From the NCBI GenBank assembly GCA_964400725.1, contig CAYNVS010000004.1, forward strand, positions 99,790 to 163,789: a DNA stretch of 64,000 nucleotides. The letters are read 5' to 3'. Origin of the DNA: CAYNVS01 sp964400725. GTDB taxonomy: Bacteria > Myxococcota_A > SURF-8 > CAYNVS01. Each line of letters starts with the position of its first letter. The stretch's first letter is position 1. The notes under the pieces were generated by a model, which saw only the letters and a list, made by a program, of their open reading frames with translations, was not told the DNA's origin and did not search any database. This document shows, piece after piece, positions 24,906 through 33,481 of the stretch. The position numbers and the translations under genes were made by a program.

Positions 24906-27098
24906 ATGAGCGACCCAAAGACCGCAAATAAATTCGGCGCCTTCAAAGGAGTTTTTACTCCTTCATTATTGACCATCCTCGGCGTCATTATGTATCTGCG
25001 GTTCGGTTGGGTAGTGGGGCAGGGCGGCATTATCGGCGCGGTCGTAATAGTCCTTCTCGCGCACGTCATTTCAATCGCGACGGGTTTAAGCGTCAGCTCC
25101 ATCGCCACCAACCGCTCGATAAAAACGGGCGGCGATTACTACATGATATCGCGCAGTCTCGGTCTGCCAATATGCGGAGCGATAGGACTGGCGCTGTTTT
25201 TCGCCCTTGCCTTCAGCGTCAGCTTGTACATAATCGGCTTTACCGAGTCGTTCATAGACGCGTTGAAGATTGAAAATTCTGCCAATGCCAGGAGGCTTGT
25301 CGGGTCGTTGACCTGTCTCGCCTTGACCGTTTTAACCTTTTATAGCGCTTCGCTGGCGCTGCGAATACAATATCTCGTTCTTGCGGCCATAGCTCTTTCG
25401 CTCGTCTCGCTTTTTGCCGGCTCCTCGCGCGCCTTTCCGGTCGAAACGGTTCAGCTTTGGTTTGCTGACGGATCGGAATCTTTTGAAACCGTTTTTGCGG
25501 TCTTTTTCCCGGCTGTAACAGGTTTTACTGCCGGCGTCGCTATGTCCGGCGACCTGAAAGACCCCCGCAAGTCCATTCCCAAGGGAACGTTGTGGGCGAT
25601 AGCCGTGGGGCTGTTGGTTTATCTCGCCGTGCCGGTTTATTTAGGGTTGAACGTCGATTCGGCGGCGCTTCGGAAAGATCAAATGATTTGGATGAAAATC
25701 GCATGGATTCCCGAACTTGTAGTAGCCGGAATTTTTGCGGCGACGCTTTCTTCTGCCTTAGGAAGCCTGCTAGGCGCTCCTAGATACCTTCAGGCTTTGG
25801 CGTTTGACAAGGCGGTTCCGTCTTTTTTAGGAAAGGGGCATGGAGCCTTAAACGAGCCTCGAATAGGCACGGTTGTTACATTTATAATCGCAGAAACGGG
25901 AATTCTTATTGGGGAACTCGATTTGATTGCGAGAATTATTACGATGTTTTTCCTATCCAGTTACGGCTTTGCCTGTCTGGCATGCGGCATGCAGACGTGG
26001 TCTAATATTCCCAGCTTCCGTCCCGATTTTCGCGTGCCCGCATGGGTTAGTTTCCTCGGCGCCTTGGTTTGCTTCGGCGTAATGTTTAAACTTGACGCAA
26101 CCGCTATGGCATGCGCGACGCTGGCGATGTCCGCAATTTTTTTGGTTCTTAAAAAGCGCGAAAAGCAATCATCCGCCATCGACGTTTGGCAAGGATTTTG
26201 GACGGCCGTAGTGCAAAAAGGAGTTATTTATTTAAACCGCAGGCAAGCCGATGGGAAGAACTGGAAACCTAACGTTATAGTTTTCGGCGGCAATCCGCAT
26301 GAACGGCGCCATATGGCGCTTATGGCCGACTGGCTGTTTCGCGAGCGAGGGCTAGTAACTTATTTTACTTTAATAAAGGGCGACGTAATGAGTCATTCGC
26401 AAAAAGCGCGCTTGACGGAAGATTACGTTCGCGACGCCTTGAAGGAATTATCGCCGCAAATTATGTCCCGCGCGGTCGTTGCCGACAACCTTTACGGCGG
26501 CATCCTTGACGTTGCTCAGGCGTATGGGCTTTCCGGACTTATTCCCAATACAACGCTTATGGGATGGGCGGAGGAATCCGAAAATCCCGAAGCGTTCGCA
26601 AACCTAACGCGCGGCCTTTTAGCCCTCGATAAAAACTTGCTTTATTTGCGCCATAACGATCAAAGAGCGTTTGGAAAATATAAAAAAATAGATTTGTGGT
26701 GGGGGGGACGCGAGCGAAACTTACAACTTATGTTGATGCTCGGCTTTTTTCTGCTTTCGTCAAAAGAATGGAGAAACGCCGCGATTAGAGTAAACGTAAT
26801 CGTGGACGACGAATCTTATATCGAGACGGCCGAGTCAAATTTGAGAGGCCTCATTTCGGAAGCCCGCATTTTAGCCGAGCCGAACGTTATTATGCGCGGC
26901 AAACCGACTTCCGAACTTATTCAAGAGACTTCGGCGCAGGCGGATCTCGTTTTAATGGGGCTCCGCGAGCCCATGGAAGGCGAAAATGCTCAGTATGTTT
27001 CTCATGTGAGCGGGTTGCTTAGCGGTCTTGGCAGCGTTCTGTTGGTTCGAGCTTCCAGCAGATTCGACGCGGCGCGCCTGCTTCTTGACAAGGAATAA
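24906..27098 (+). CDS. SLC12-like (cation-chloride cotransporter family) APC-superfamily permease
   Basis: The 730-residue protein has about 12 membrane helices in its first 420 residues. The opening KFGAFKGVFTPSLLTILGVI, then MYLRFGWVVGQGG, ATGLSVSSIATNRSIKTGGD and YYMISRSLGLPICGAIGLAL, is the pattern of cation-chloride cotransporters rather than plain amino acid permeases. The C-terminal 300 residues are a soluble domain (NVIVFGGNPHERRHMALMAD, then VLMGLREPMEG) like the cytoplasmic tail of SLC12 proteins. It may move K or Na with chloride, but bacterial members are poorly characterised and an amino acid substrate is not excluded. The ribosome site is weak. Confidence 0.85.
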   Translation: MSDPKTANKFGAFKGVFTPSLLTILGVIMYLRFGWVVGQGGIIGAVVIVLLAHVISIATGLSVSSIATNRSIKTGGDYYMISRSLGLPICGAIGLALFFALAFSVSLYIIGFTESFIDALKIENSANARRLVGSLTCLALTVLTFYSASLALRIQYLVLAAIALSLVSLFAGSSRAFPVETVQLWFADGSESFETVFAVFFPAVTGFTAGVAMSGDLKDPRKSIPKGTLWAIAVGLLVYLAVPVYLGLNVDSAALRKDQMIWMKIAWIPELVVAGIFAATLSSALGSLLGAPRYLQALAFDKAVPSFLGKGHGALNEPRIGTVVTFIIAETGILIGELDLIARIITMFFLSSYGFACLACGMQTWSNIPSFRPDFRVPAWVSFLGALVCFGVMFKLDATAMACATLAMSAIFLVLKKREKQSSAIDVWQGFWTAVVQKGVIYLNRRQADGKNWKPNVIVFGGNPHERRHMALMADWLFRERGLVTYFTLIKGDVMSHSQKARLTEDYVRDALKELSPQIMSRAVVADNLYGGILDVAQAYGLSGLIPNTTLMGWAEESENPEAFANLTRGLLALDKNLLYLRHNDQRAFGKYKKIDLWWGGRERNLQLMLMLGFFLLSSKEWRNAAIRVNVIVDDESYIETAESNLRGLISEARILAEPNVIMRGKPTSELIQETSAQADLVLMGLREPMEGENAQYVSHVSGLLSGLGSVLLVRASSRFDAARLLLDKE

Positions 27099-27148
27099 AA
27101 AAGTCTCTTCCGTAGCTCGGCTTACTGACGCGGCGGCAAAATTGCGGT

Positions 27149-28303
27149 TTAATATTTATAAACCCTGGGCACGCGGATGGAAACCGAAGTAAGCGTCTCG
27201 TACGGAATTGTTCCGATTTTTTCCGCGATTTCATACGCCGAGATAATCTCGCCGTTTTGTTTGCCCAGCGCAACAACTTCGTCGCCGACTTTGGCGTCCG
27301 GCAAATCCGTAACGTCCAGCATCGTCAAATCCATACATACTCGGCCTACTACCGGAACGCGTCTGCCCCGCACCAAAACCGATCCGCAGTTGGAGAGCCT
27401 TCGCGAAAAACCGTCGGCGTAGCCTAATGGAATCGTCGCGATGCGCGACTCTCGTTTCGTCGTAAAAGTTCGTCCGTAGCTGACGCTTGCGCCCGGCGGA
27501 AATACTTGTATTTGTATAATCGAGGTTTTAAGGCTCATCACCGGCGACAATTCGTATCTAGAGGAACTTTCTTGAGTGGGAGAAACTCCGTAAAGCGACA
27601 GACCCAGCCTTACCATGTTGAAATAAGCGTCGTCCTCGTGAAAAAGCGCTCCGGCAGAGTTAGCCGCGTGAACCAAAGAGGGCGAAATGCCGGCTTTTCG
27701 GAAAGCGTCCACCGCCGCCTTGAAAATTTCGAGCTGCTCTTTTGTGTAGGTTTCGTCTTCTTCGTCCGCGCTTGAAAGATGCGTCAACAGACCGGCCACT
27801 CTTATCTTTTCGCAGCTTTTCAAAACCTGAAGCAGCAGAGGAATCTGCCGCGGCAGGAAGCCGAGACGCCCCATGCCGGAATCTATCTTAACGTGAACCG
27901 GAATCGGCAGTTCGGCTTTTGCGTCGAGGTCGGCTATCGTTTCAAGATCGTAAACTACCGGTTGCAGCTTGCTTTCGACCAAGCGCCAAGGGTCGAGGCC
28001 GTACGCGCCCGACAACAGCATAACGGGAGCCGTAACTCCGGCGTCGCGAAGGTGCATTCCTTCTTCCACCAAAGCCACCGCAAGGTAATCTATGCCGCAT
28101 TTTTCAAGCGTTCTGGAAACCATTACGGCGTCGTGATGATATGCGTCGGCCTTCACTACGCCCATAATTTTAACCGACTTCGGAATGCGCGACCGCAGGT
28201 ATTCGTAATTGCGCTTAAGCGCGCCTAAATCGATTTCGGCGAACGTCGGTCGTCTTATTTCGCGGGGCGAATAGCCGGGCGTTATTTGGTTTTCATTATC
28301 CAT
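27149..28303 (-). CDS. alr: Alanine racemase
   Basis: At 384 residues this is a normal fold-type III PLP racemase that interconverts L- and D-alanine for peptidoglycan. The PLP lysine lies in MGVVKADAYHHDAVMVS near residue 50; the usual sequence is KANAYGHG, so the flanks are divergent but the lysine remains. The catalytic tyrosine is in SVSYGRTF. Other motifs are DSGMGRLGFLP and GRVCMDLTMLDVTDLP. The start overlaps the end of the cyclase gene by 22 bases, so it is translated from the same message. The C-terminus ends in VPRVYKY, also typical. Confidence 0.95.
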   Translation of the reverse strand: MDNENQITPGYSPREIRRPTFAEIDLGALKRNYEYLRSRIPKSVKIMGVVKADAYHHDAVMVSRTLEKCGIDYLAVALVEEGMHLRDAGVTAPVMLLSGAYGLDPWRLVESKLQPVVYDLETIADLDAKAELPIPVHVKIDSGMGRLGFLPRQIPLLLQVLKSCEKIRVAGLLTHLSSADEEDETYTKEQLEIFKAAVDAFRKAGISPSLVHAANSAGALFHEDDAYFNMVRLGLSLYGVSPTQESSSRYELSPVMSLKTSIIQIQVFPPGASVSYGRTFTTKRESRIATIPLGYADGFSRRLSNCGSVLVRGRRVPVVGRVCMDLTMLDVTDLPDAKVGDEVVALGKQNGEIISAYEIAEKIGTIPYETLTSVSIRVPRVYKY

Positions 28304-30915
28304 GAACCGTCCCAGTCCTCGTCCGGATTGTTTTGCATAAAATACTGAACGCGTTCGATGAACAGCTCCGACGCGTAATCGACCGATCCTTTAAGCTCGC
28401 TGGTTATTTTGAAAAGTTCTACCGCCTTCCGCCAGTCGCGTTGACGGTAATGCATCAGAGCTTCCTCGTAAGCGTCTATCCAAGCCGACTGCTCGGCCGA
28501 CGGCGCGCCGATGTCGATGAGCTCGTAAATTTTTACGGCTTCTTTCTTTCCTTTGACTTTTACCGCGTCGAGCTCGCGGGCTACCACTCGGCCTTTTACC
28601 GCCTCGTAAGTCGTCTCCGAAATGCAGATGAGCGTGCCGTACTGCTTGTTGATTCCCTCAAGTCTGCTGGCTAGATTCACCGCGTCGCCGATGACCGTGT
28701 AGTCGAAGCGCATGTCGCTTCCCATGTTTCCAACCGAAACCGGCCCTGTGTTGAGGCCAATGCGGGCGTTGAAATTTTCTACGCCGTGCTCTTTCCATAA
28801 GTCGCGCAGTTCGTTTATCTTTTTCTGCATTTCTACGGCGGTTTTGCAGGCGCGGAAAGCGTGATCTTCCTGATAAGGCGTCCCGAAGACGGCCATTACC
28901 GCGTCGCCGATATATTTGTCGAGAAGGCCGTAATTCTTGAAAACGACGTCCGTCATGGGCGTAAGATAACGGTTAAGCAGCTTGGTAATCGTCTCGGGCT
29001 GCATTTTTTCGCTGATGGTCGTGAAGCCGGCTATGTCGGAGAAGAGCATAGTTAGCTCTTTGCGCTCGCCTCCCAAGGCCATCTTCGACGGGTCGCTTTC
29101 CAGCTCTTTTATTACGTCGTCGTTCAAGTAGAAGCTGAACATGCCGCGTATCTTCTTGCGCTCGCGCTCTTCCGCGAAATACCTGAAGATGTAAGAAAGA
29201 GCGGCGATTGAAATTCCGGCCGTAAGAACAAGCATGCTGCGAATGACGTGGCCGTTCAAAAACAGGTAATATCTGTCTATTAATACAAAAGCGGCGATGG
29301 CGGAGGCGACGACTAAAAAGGAGTAAAGCGCCGGCAGCCTGTGAATCGCAAGACCGAAGATCAGCATGAAGAAGGCGATGCAAGAAAGCTCGAAAAACCA
29401 CGCCCAGCCGTAAGGACGCACTAAAAATTGCCTGCCCAGAATGTTATCGACGATGTTTGCGTGAATTTCGACTCCGGGGAAGGTCTCTTCGAAAGGAGTA
29501 ACGCGCAAATCGTAAACCGCGGTCGCCGTCGCTCCGATAAGAACGATTTTATCTTTAACGTCAACGTTGGGCGCGTCGCTTAATATATCCGCAGCCGATA
29601 TATGGGGAAACGTATATTTGGGGCCGCGATGGTTTATAATCATACGGCCGTAATGATCCGTCGGGATAAGAACGCGCTCTTTTTTCTGCGTTTTTTGGTC
29701 GATGTAATTTATCGCGACCGATTGCACGCCGGCGTCGTAGTAATTTATTTCGATGTTGTGGCTGTCTTTGCCGAGATAAACGGCCGCGCATTTGAGCGAC
29801 AGCGCGGGATAAAGCATGACTTCCTTCATATTGTCGCGCACATCGACTCTGTGGGCTAAAATAGCCCAGCGCATAGTTCCGTCTCGGTCGGGAACGAAAG
29901 TGAAATGTCCGAAGTAATCGGTTTTTTCCGCGAACATCGACAGCGGCGAGCGCAGCGCCATGCCCGACGGAAAGGGAGGAATCGGGGCGTTTGGCGTAAG
30001 AGGCGTTAGAAGCGTTATTTTGCTTGTCAGCATTAGGTTAAGGTCTTCTTTCAGCCTTGTCTGGTTGAGGCGGGAGAGCTCTTGAGTTAAAGTTTCTTCC
30101 TTTCCGGCAAAAATGAAAAAACCCAGCACGAGTTTTCCTTCGGCGTTTTCAATCGCCTCCGCGAGAGCCTGATCGCTGTCGTTCTGAGCTATAACCTCGT
30201 CGAGATGATGCGCTATTTCCTTTCGGGCGTTTAGTTTCGCCTTTTCTATTGCCGAAGGAGAAAGAGAGGCGTCCTGAGCCTTTTCCTTACCCTTCCCCTT
30301 TTCGTCCGAAAGAACGGACTCAATTATTTTATTGATAATTTCTTTGGCGTTTTCGTCCGGGTTGGGTTTGCTTTTAGCGTTTTCGCTCTTAGCGTCCGCC
30401 TTAACGTTTGCGGCCTTGCCGTCTTCCTTTTTTTCGTTCTCTTCGGCGGCTTCTTCCTCAGTTTCTTCTTCCTCGCCTTTTTCGGCTTCTTTCGTCGGGA
30501 TGTCGGGGAATAGCTCTCCTCGTAAATCAATTAATTTGCGTTTAAGAGAATTTTTATCTTCCTCCGAAAAGATAACGTCGAATCCGATTACGGCCGCGCC
30601 TTTTTCGTTTAATTTATTTACCAGCTGGGCGACGAGTTTTCTGTCCCACGGCCACAATCCGTATTTATCAAGCGATTTCTCGTCCACCGCGGCGATGACG
30701 ACCTTGTTTTGCGTAGGCAGCTGACCGCGCGATCTGAACTTTATGTCCAGCATTTTGTCTTCAAGAACGTCTATGAGGCCGAGTTCGGAGTTGTAGAATT
30801 CTTTTGAGAATTCTATTCCCAAAAAGACAAACCCGATTAGAATGGCGAATACGAACGTATTAAACCAGCCGCCTCCGCGGGTCTTCTTCTTTTCTTTCCC
30901 CTTGTCTTTTTCCAT
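28282..30915 (-). CDS. CHASE2-domain adenylate/guanylate cyclase with a K/E-rich insert
   Basis: The 877-residue protein has an N-terminal membrane helix (WFNTFVFAILIGFVFLGIEF), a periplasmic CHASE2 sensor domain to about residue 475, three membrane helices (about 480-555) and a class III cyclase domain (about 605-785). Its catalytic motifs are LTMLFSDIAGFTTISEKM (metal Asp), LDKYIGDAVMAVFGTP and RFDYTVIGDAVNLASRLEG. The Lys in DKYIGDA and Asp in FDYT point to ATP as substrate. Residues about 140-240 are a highly charged Lys/Glu/Ala insert not usual in CHASE2. About 90 tail residues follow the cyclase. The gene follows the secreted K/E-rich protein gene by 29 bases and overlaps alr by 22. The ligand sensed is unknown. 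Confidence 0.93.
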   Translation of the reverse strand: MEKDKGKEKKKTRGGGWFNTFVFAILIGFVFLGIEFSKEFYNSELGLIDVLEDKMLDIKFRSRGQLPTQNKVVIAAVDEKSLDKYGLWPWDRKLVAQLVNKLNEKGAAVIGFDVIFSEEDKNSLKRKLIDLRGELFPDIPTKEAEKGEEEETEEEAAEENEKKEDGKAANVKADAKSENAKSKPNPDENAKEIINKIIESVLSDEKGKGKEKAQDASLSPSAIEKAKLNARKEIAHHLDEVIAQNDSDQALAEAIENAEGKLVLGFFIFAGKEETLTQELSRLNQTRLKEDLNLMLTSKITLLTPLTPNAPIPPFPSGMALRSPLSMFAEKTDYFGHFTFVPDRDGTMRWAILAHRVDVRDNMKEVMLYPALSLKCAAVYLGKDSHNIEINYYDAGVQSVAINYIDQKTQKKERVLIPTDHYGRMIINHRGPKYTFPHISAADILSDAPNVDVKDKIVLIGATATAVYDLRVTPFEETFPGVEIHANIVDNILGRQFLVRPYGWAWFFELSCIAFFMLIFGLAIHRLPALYSFLVVASAIAAFVLIDRYYLFLNGHVIRSMLVLTAGISIAALSYIFRYFAEERERKKIRGMFSFYLNDDVIKELESDPSKMALGGERKELTMLFSDIAGFTTISEKMQPETITKLLNRYLTPMTDVVFKNYGLLDKYIGDAVMAVFGTPYQEDHAFRACKTAVEMQKKINELRDLWKEHGVENFNARIGLNTGPVSVGNMGSDMRFDYTVIGDAVNLASRLEGINKQYGTLICISETTYEAVKGRVVARELDAVKVKGKKEAVKIYELIDIGAPSAEQSAWIDAYEEALMHYRQRDWRKAVELFKITSELKGSVDYASELFIERVQYFMQNNPDEDWDGSWIMKTK

Positions 30916-30944
30916 CGGCCCTGTCTTCCCCGTCGTTTGGTTTT

Positions 30945-31922
30945 CTATTTGAGTTCTATCGATTCTATTCCTTTATTATATTCGTTGATGAGCAGCTTGG
31001 AGAGCGAAGATTCGTTCAAGTCTTCCAGCTTGCGGTTATCAACCCTGATTTTGCCCAAAAAGGCTTGAACTTTTTCCGTCTTTCCCTTGGAAGTTTCGAT
31101 GAGGAACATAACTTTCGAGTTGGTCGTTACTCTTAACGCCGCTTTCCCTTTCTTTTTCGTCGCGTTGTACTGCTGGTCGAGCGAGCATTCGCGGCGGTTT
31201 GCGTTGACTTCAAGATTGGTTGCGCAACTGATAAGGTTGGCTATGTGGTTTTCCATGCGCTCTTTCTGGAATTTGAAATCGAATTTAATCGAAACGACTT
31301 CGTTCCAAGAAATGTTTTTCTCGTCCACGCCTTCGGCTACGCTTAAGGTGTCAAGGGTTATCCACGTCCGTTTATCGGTGGTAAAGGCGGGCACTTCTTC
31401 TTCGAAGATGGCGAGCAGTTTGCCGGATACGACTTTCGGATTGCATCCCGGAACTTTTACCGGCTTATTGTTGGCGTCAACCAAATGATTAGGGATGGGA
31501 CATTTAAACTTAATTGTAATATTTCTGTTCAGCGGGGCGTCGATATTCGGGATTACTTCCTCGGAGACCGCGAGCAGGTTGGGGACGTCGGCCGCTTGAT
31601 CGGCCTTTTTCTCTTTTTTCTTTCCTTTCTCCCCTTCTATCTCCTCGTCCTCGTCGTCCGAGGCGCCGGAGCCTTCGCCAAGTTTGGCGGCGGCGTCTTT
31701 CTCGCTCTTTTCCTCTTCTTTGGCCGCGTCGTCGTTCTTGGCCTTTTCTTCTTCCTTCTTCGCGTCCTTCGCGCCGGTTTTATTCTCTTCTTTTTTTACT
31801 TCGGTTTTTTTTGCGTCGTCTTTCTTTGCGTCGGCCGCTAAGGTTACCGCTGCGAAAGCGAAAAGCGCGGCTGCCGCAACGGCGGCGGCCAAAACGGAAA
31901 TGTTAAAGAAACGTCTCTTCAT
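30945..31922 (-). CDS. Secreted K/E-rich protein, partner of the CHASE2 cyclase
   Basis: I set the start at ATG complementary to 31920-31922, which has CAGGAGG upstream; an upstream ATG at 31958 lies before the ribosome site and would spoil the signal peptide. The 325-residue protein has a signal peptide (MKRRFFNISVLAAAVAAAAL, cleaved near AAVTLAADA), then about 90 residues of Lys/Glu/Asp-rich low complexity, then a soluble domain with DAPLNRNITIKFKCPIPN and a pair ISCATNLEVNANRRECSLD that may form a disulfide. The C-terminal region (VTTNSKVMFLIETSKGKTEK, then VQAFLGKIRV) weakly recalls FecR-type domains, which often accompany CHASE2 cyclases. I do not claim the family. Position and spacing make cotranscription with the cyclase likely. 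Confidence 0.8.
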   Translation of the reverse strand: MKRRFFNISVLAAAVAAAALFAFAAVTLAADAKKDDAKKTEVKKEENKTGAKDAKKEEEKAKNDDAAKEEEKSEKDAAAKLGEGSGASDDEDEEIEGEKGKKKEKKADQAADVPNLLAVSEEVIPNIDAPLNRNITIKFKCPIPNHLVDANNKPVKVPGCNPKVVSGKLLAIFEEEVPAFTTDKRTWITLDTLSVAEGVDEKNISWNEVVSIKFDFKFQKERMENHIANLISCATNLEVNANRRECSLDQQYNATKKKGKAALRVTTNSKVMFLIETSKGKTEKVQAFLGKIRVDNRKLEDLNESSLSKLLINEYNKGIESIELK

Positions 31923-32176
31923 AATTGCCTCCTGTCTTACTTCTCCAATTGCGGACAAAATTCTGAAAATAAAATTTGTTTTTAAAAGAATCCTGAACCA
32001 AAACTGGAGAAGATTATGATATAGGCCGCCTTGTTTTGCAAATTAAATATTATTTCATAGGTCTTTTTGCAGTCAGGTCTTTAATTTTGCCCAAAGCCTT
32101 GCAGCGTAAAAACTTTACAATTTTTTTGCGGCGTGTAAAAATAATCTTCGCGTTTATTGCCGAAAGGATGCCAAGC

Positions 32177-33013
32177 ATGAACGAAAAAGATTACATTGAG
32201 CTAGTAAGAATGGCTTTGGCCGAAGACGTCGGAGCGGGAGACGTTACGACAATGGCGACCATAGACCCTGACGCCATCGGCATCGGATATATAAAAACGA
32301 AGCAGGAAGCTATCGTTTGCGGATTGGAAGTCGCCCGCTCCGTATTTACCGAATTCGACCGCTCTCTTCGTGTGGATATACGCGCGCCAGAAGGCGAATG
32401 GGCGATTGCGGGAGACATATTGATGGCGGTGTCCGGCTCAATCGCCTCCATGCTTTCCGCGGAGCGTACCGCATTGAACTTTCTTCAAAGAATGTGCGGC
32501 ATCGCCACGTTGACGGCGTCTTTCGTTTCGGCCGCAAGCGGCACGAGCGCCCGCATTACCGACACGCGCAAAACGCTGCCGGGCTATCGCGCGCTCGATA
32601 AATACGCGGTGAAAATAGGCGGCGGCTACAACCATCGGTTCGGCTTGTACGACGGCGTTCTTATCAAAAGCAATCACATCGACGCAAGCGGCGGCGTAAA
32701 GCAGGCCGTTGCGGCGGCCAAAATGCGCGCGCATCATCTTTTAAAAATAGAGGCCGAAGCGCGTACGCTGGAAGAAGCGATCGCGGCCTGCAATGCCGGA
32801 GCAGACTTCATTTTGCTGGACAACATGACTCCTCAACAGATTGTTCAGGCGGTTGAAGCTCTGAAAGGACGCTGCAAGCTGGAAGCCAGCGGAGGCGTGA
32901 ACATTGACAACGTTGCGGAGTACGCGGCGACGGGAGTCGATTTCATTTCAATCGGCGCGATTACGCATTCGGTAAAGGCGGTCGATTTGCATATGGCGAT
33001 AGGGAAGTCGTAG
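32177..33013 (+). CDS. nadC: Nicotinate-nucleotide pyrophosphorylase (carboxylating)
   Basis: The start is taken at ATG 32177, with AAAGG at 32163-32167 upstream; an alternative ATG lies at 32168, and much earlier in-frame starts give non-homologous residues. The 278-residue protein fits NadC, which makes nicotinate mononucleotide from quinolinate and PRPP. Motifs are ALAEDVGAGDVTT at the start, LQRMCGIATLTASFV, ITDTRKTLPGYRALDKYAV with the substrate Arg and Lys, KIGGGYNHRFGLYDGVLIK, IEAEARTLEEA and LEASGGVNIDNV. NadA and NadB are not in the window, so it appears to be a single gene here. Nothing unusual is visible. Confidence 0.96.
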   Translation: MNEKDYIELVRMALAEDVGAGDVTTMATIDPDAIGIGYIKTKQEAIVCGLEVARSVFTEFDRSLRVDIRAPEGEWAIAGDILMAVSGSIASMLSAERTALNFLQRMCGIATLTASFVSAASGTSARITDTRKTLPGYRALDKYAVKIGGGYNHRFGLYDGVLIKSNHIDASGGVKQAVAAAKMRAHHLLKIEAEARTLEEAIAACNAGADFILLDNMTPQQIVQAVEALKGRCKLEASGGVNIDNVAEYAATGVDFISIGAITHSVKAVDLHMAIGKS

Positions 33014-33072
33014 CCAAGCGGGCGCAGAAGCGGCTTTAAAATTAATAAAAACAGACCGCATGGGGCGCTCCG

Positions 33073-33120
33073 ACGCACTCTCGTTCGAGCGGCGCCGATG
33101 TAATCGGAGAATTTGAGTTC
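33073..33120 (+). repeat. Copy 1 of a 48-bp intergenic repeat
   Basis: This 48-base stretch downstream of nadC matches 62584-62631 downstream of the GH92 gene without gaps, 41 of 48 bases identical. The most conserved blocks are GAGCGGCGCCG and ATTTGAGTTC. It is not a tRNA and carries no open frame of note. It may be a small mobile or structured element. Confidence 0.7.
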
Positions 33121-33228
33121 TTCCTTGAAATTTCGGGCTGTTGCGACAAAATTAAAAATTTAAGATTGAGAAAATGGGTTTTCGGTTATATTATTTTCTG
33201 TGTTTGCAATACGGAAAGGCGGTTTGAA

Positions 33229-33462
33229 ATGAACGCGAAAGAGAATAACGAAACAAAGAAGAATCAAAAGCGCGCGACGGCTCCGTCGGCGCAAGTTTCG
33301 CGAAGAGATTTCTTAAAAAGCGTTTTTTCCGCGGCAGCCTTGACCGCGACGGCGGCGGGAGCTTTTATGCAAACGCCGGACCCTTTGCAGAGAGAAGTCA
33401 ACGCGGGCGGAGGAGCGGTCGAGGCGAAGTTTTACAAACAAGCCGACGATTTAGCGGGCTGA
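33229..33462 (+). pseudogene. Truncated AmmeMemoRadiSam radical SAM enzyme (Tat leader only)
   Basis: The 77-residue frame starts at ATG 33229, after a GGAAAGGCGG site. It has a Tat signal, SRRDFLKSVFSAAALTATAA, and then stops after VEAKFYKQADDLAG. In the AmmeMemoRadiSam radical SAM family, a Tat leader is commonly followed by E-A-x-F/Y-Y-x-x-L and then the cysteine block C-x3-C-x2-C. Here the sequence ends exactly where that block would begin, and the Memo-AMMECR1 fusion gene starts 19 bases later. I read it as the 5' remnant of a deleted radical SAM gene; a new short secreted protein is the alternative. The protein as it stands cannot bind an Fe-S cluster. Confidence 0.6.
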
Positions 33463-33481
33463 AACCGGCGGAGGCGGTCGG

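Noticed and set aside
32036..32176. Extended start for nadC
   Set aside because: These residues are not homologous to NadC, and the normal start is near 32168-32177.
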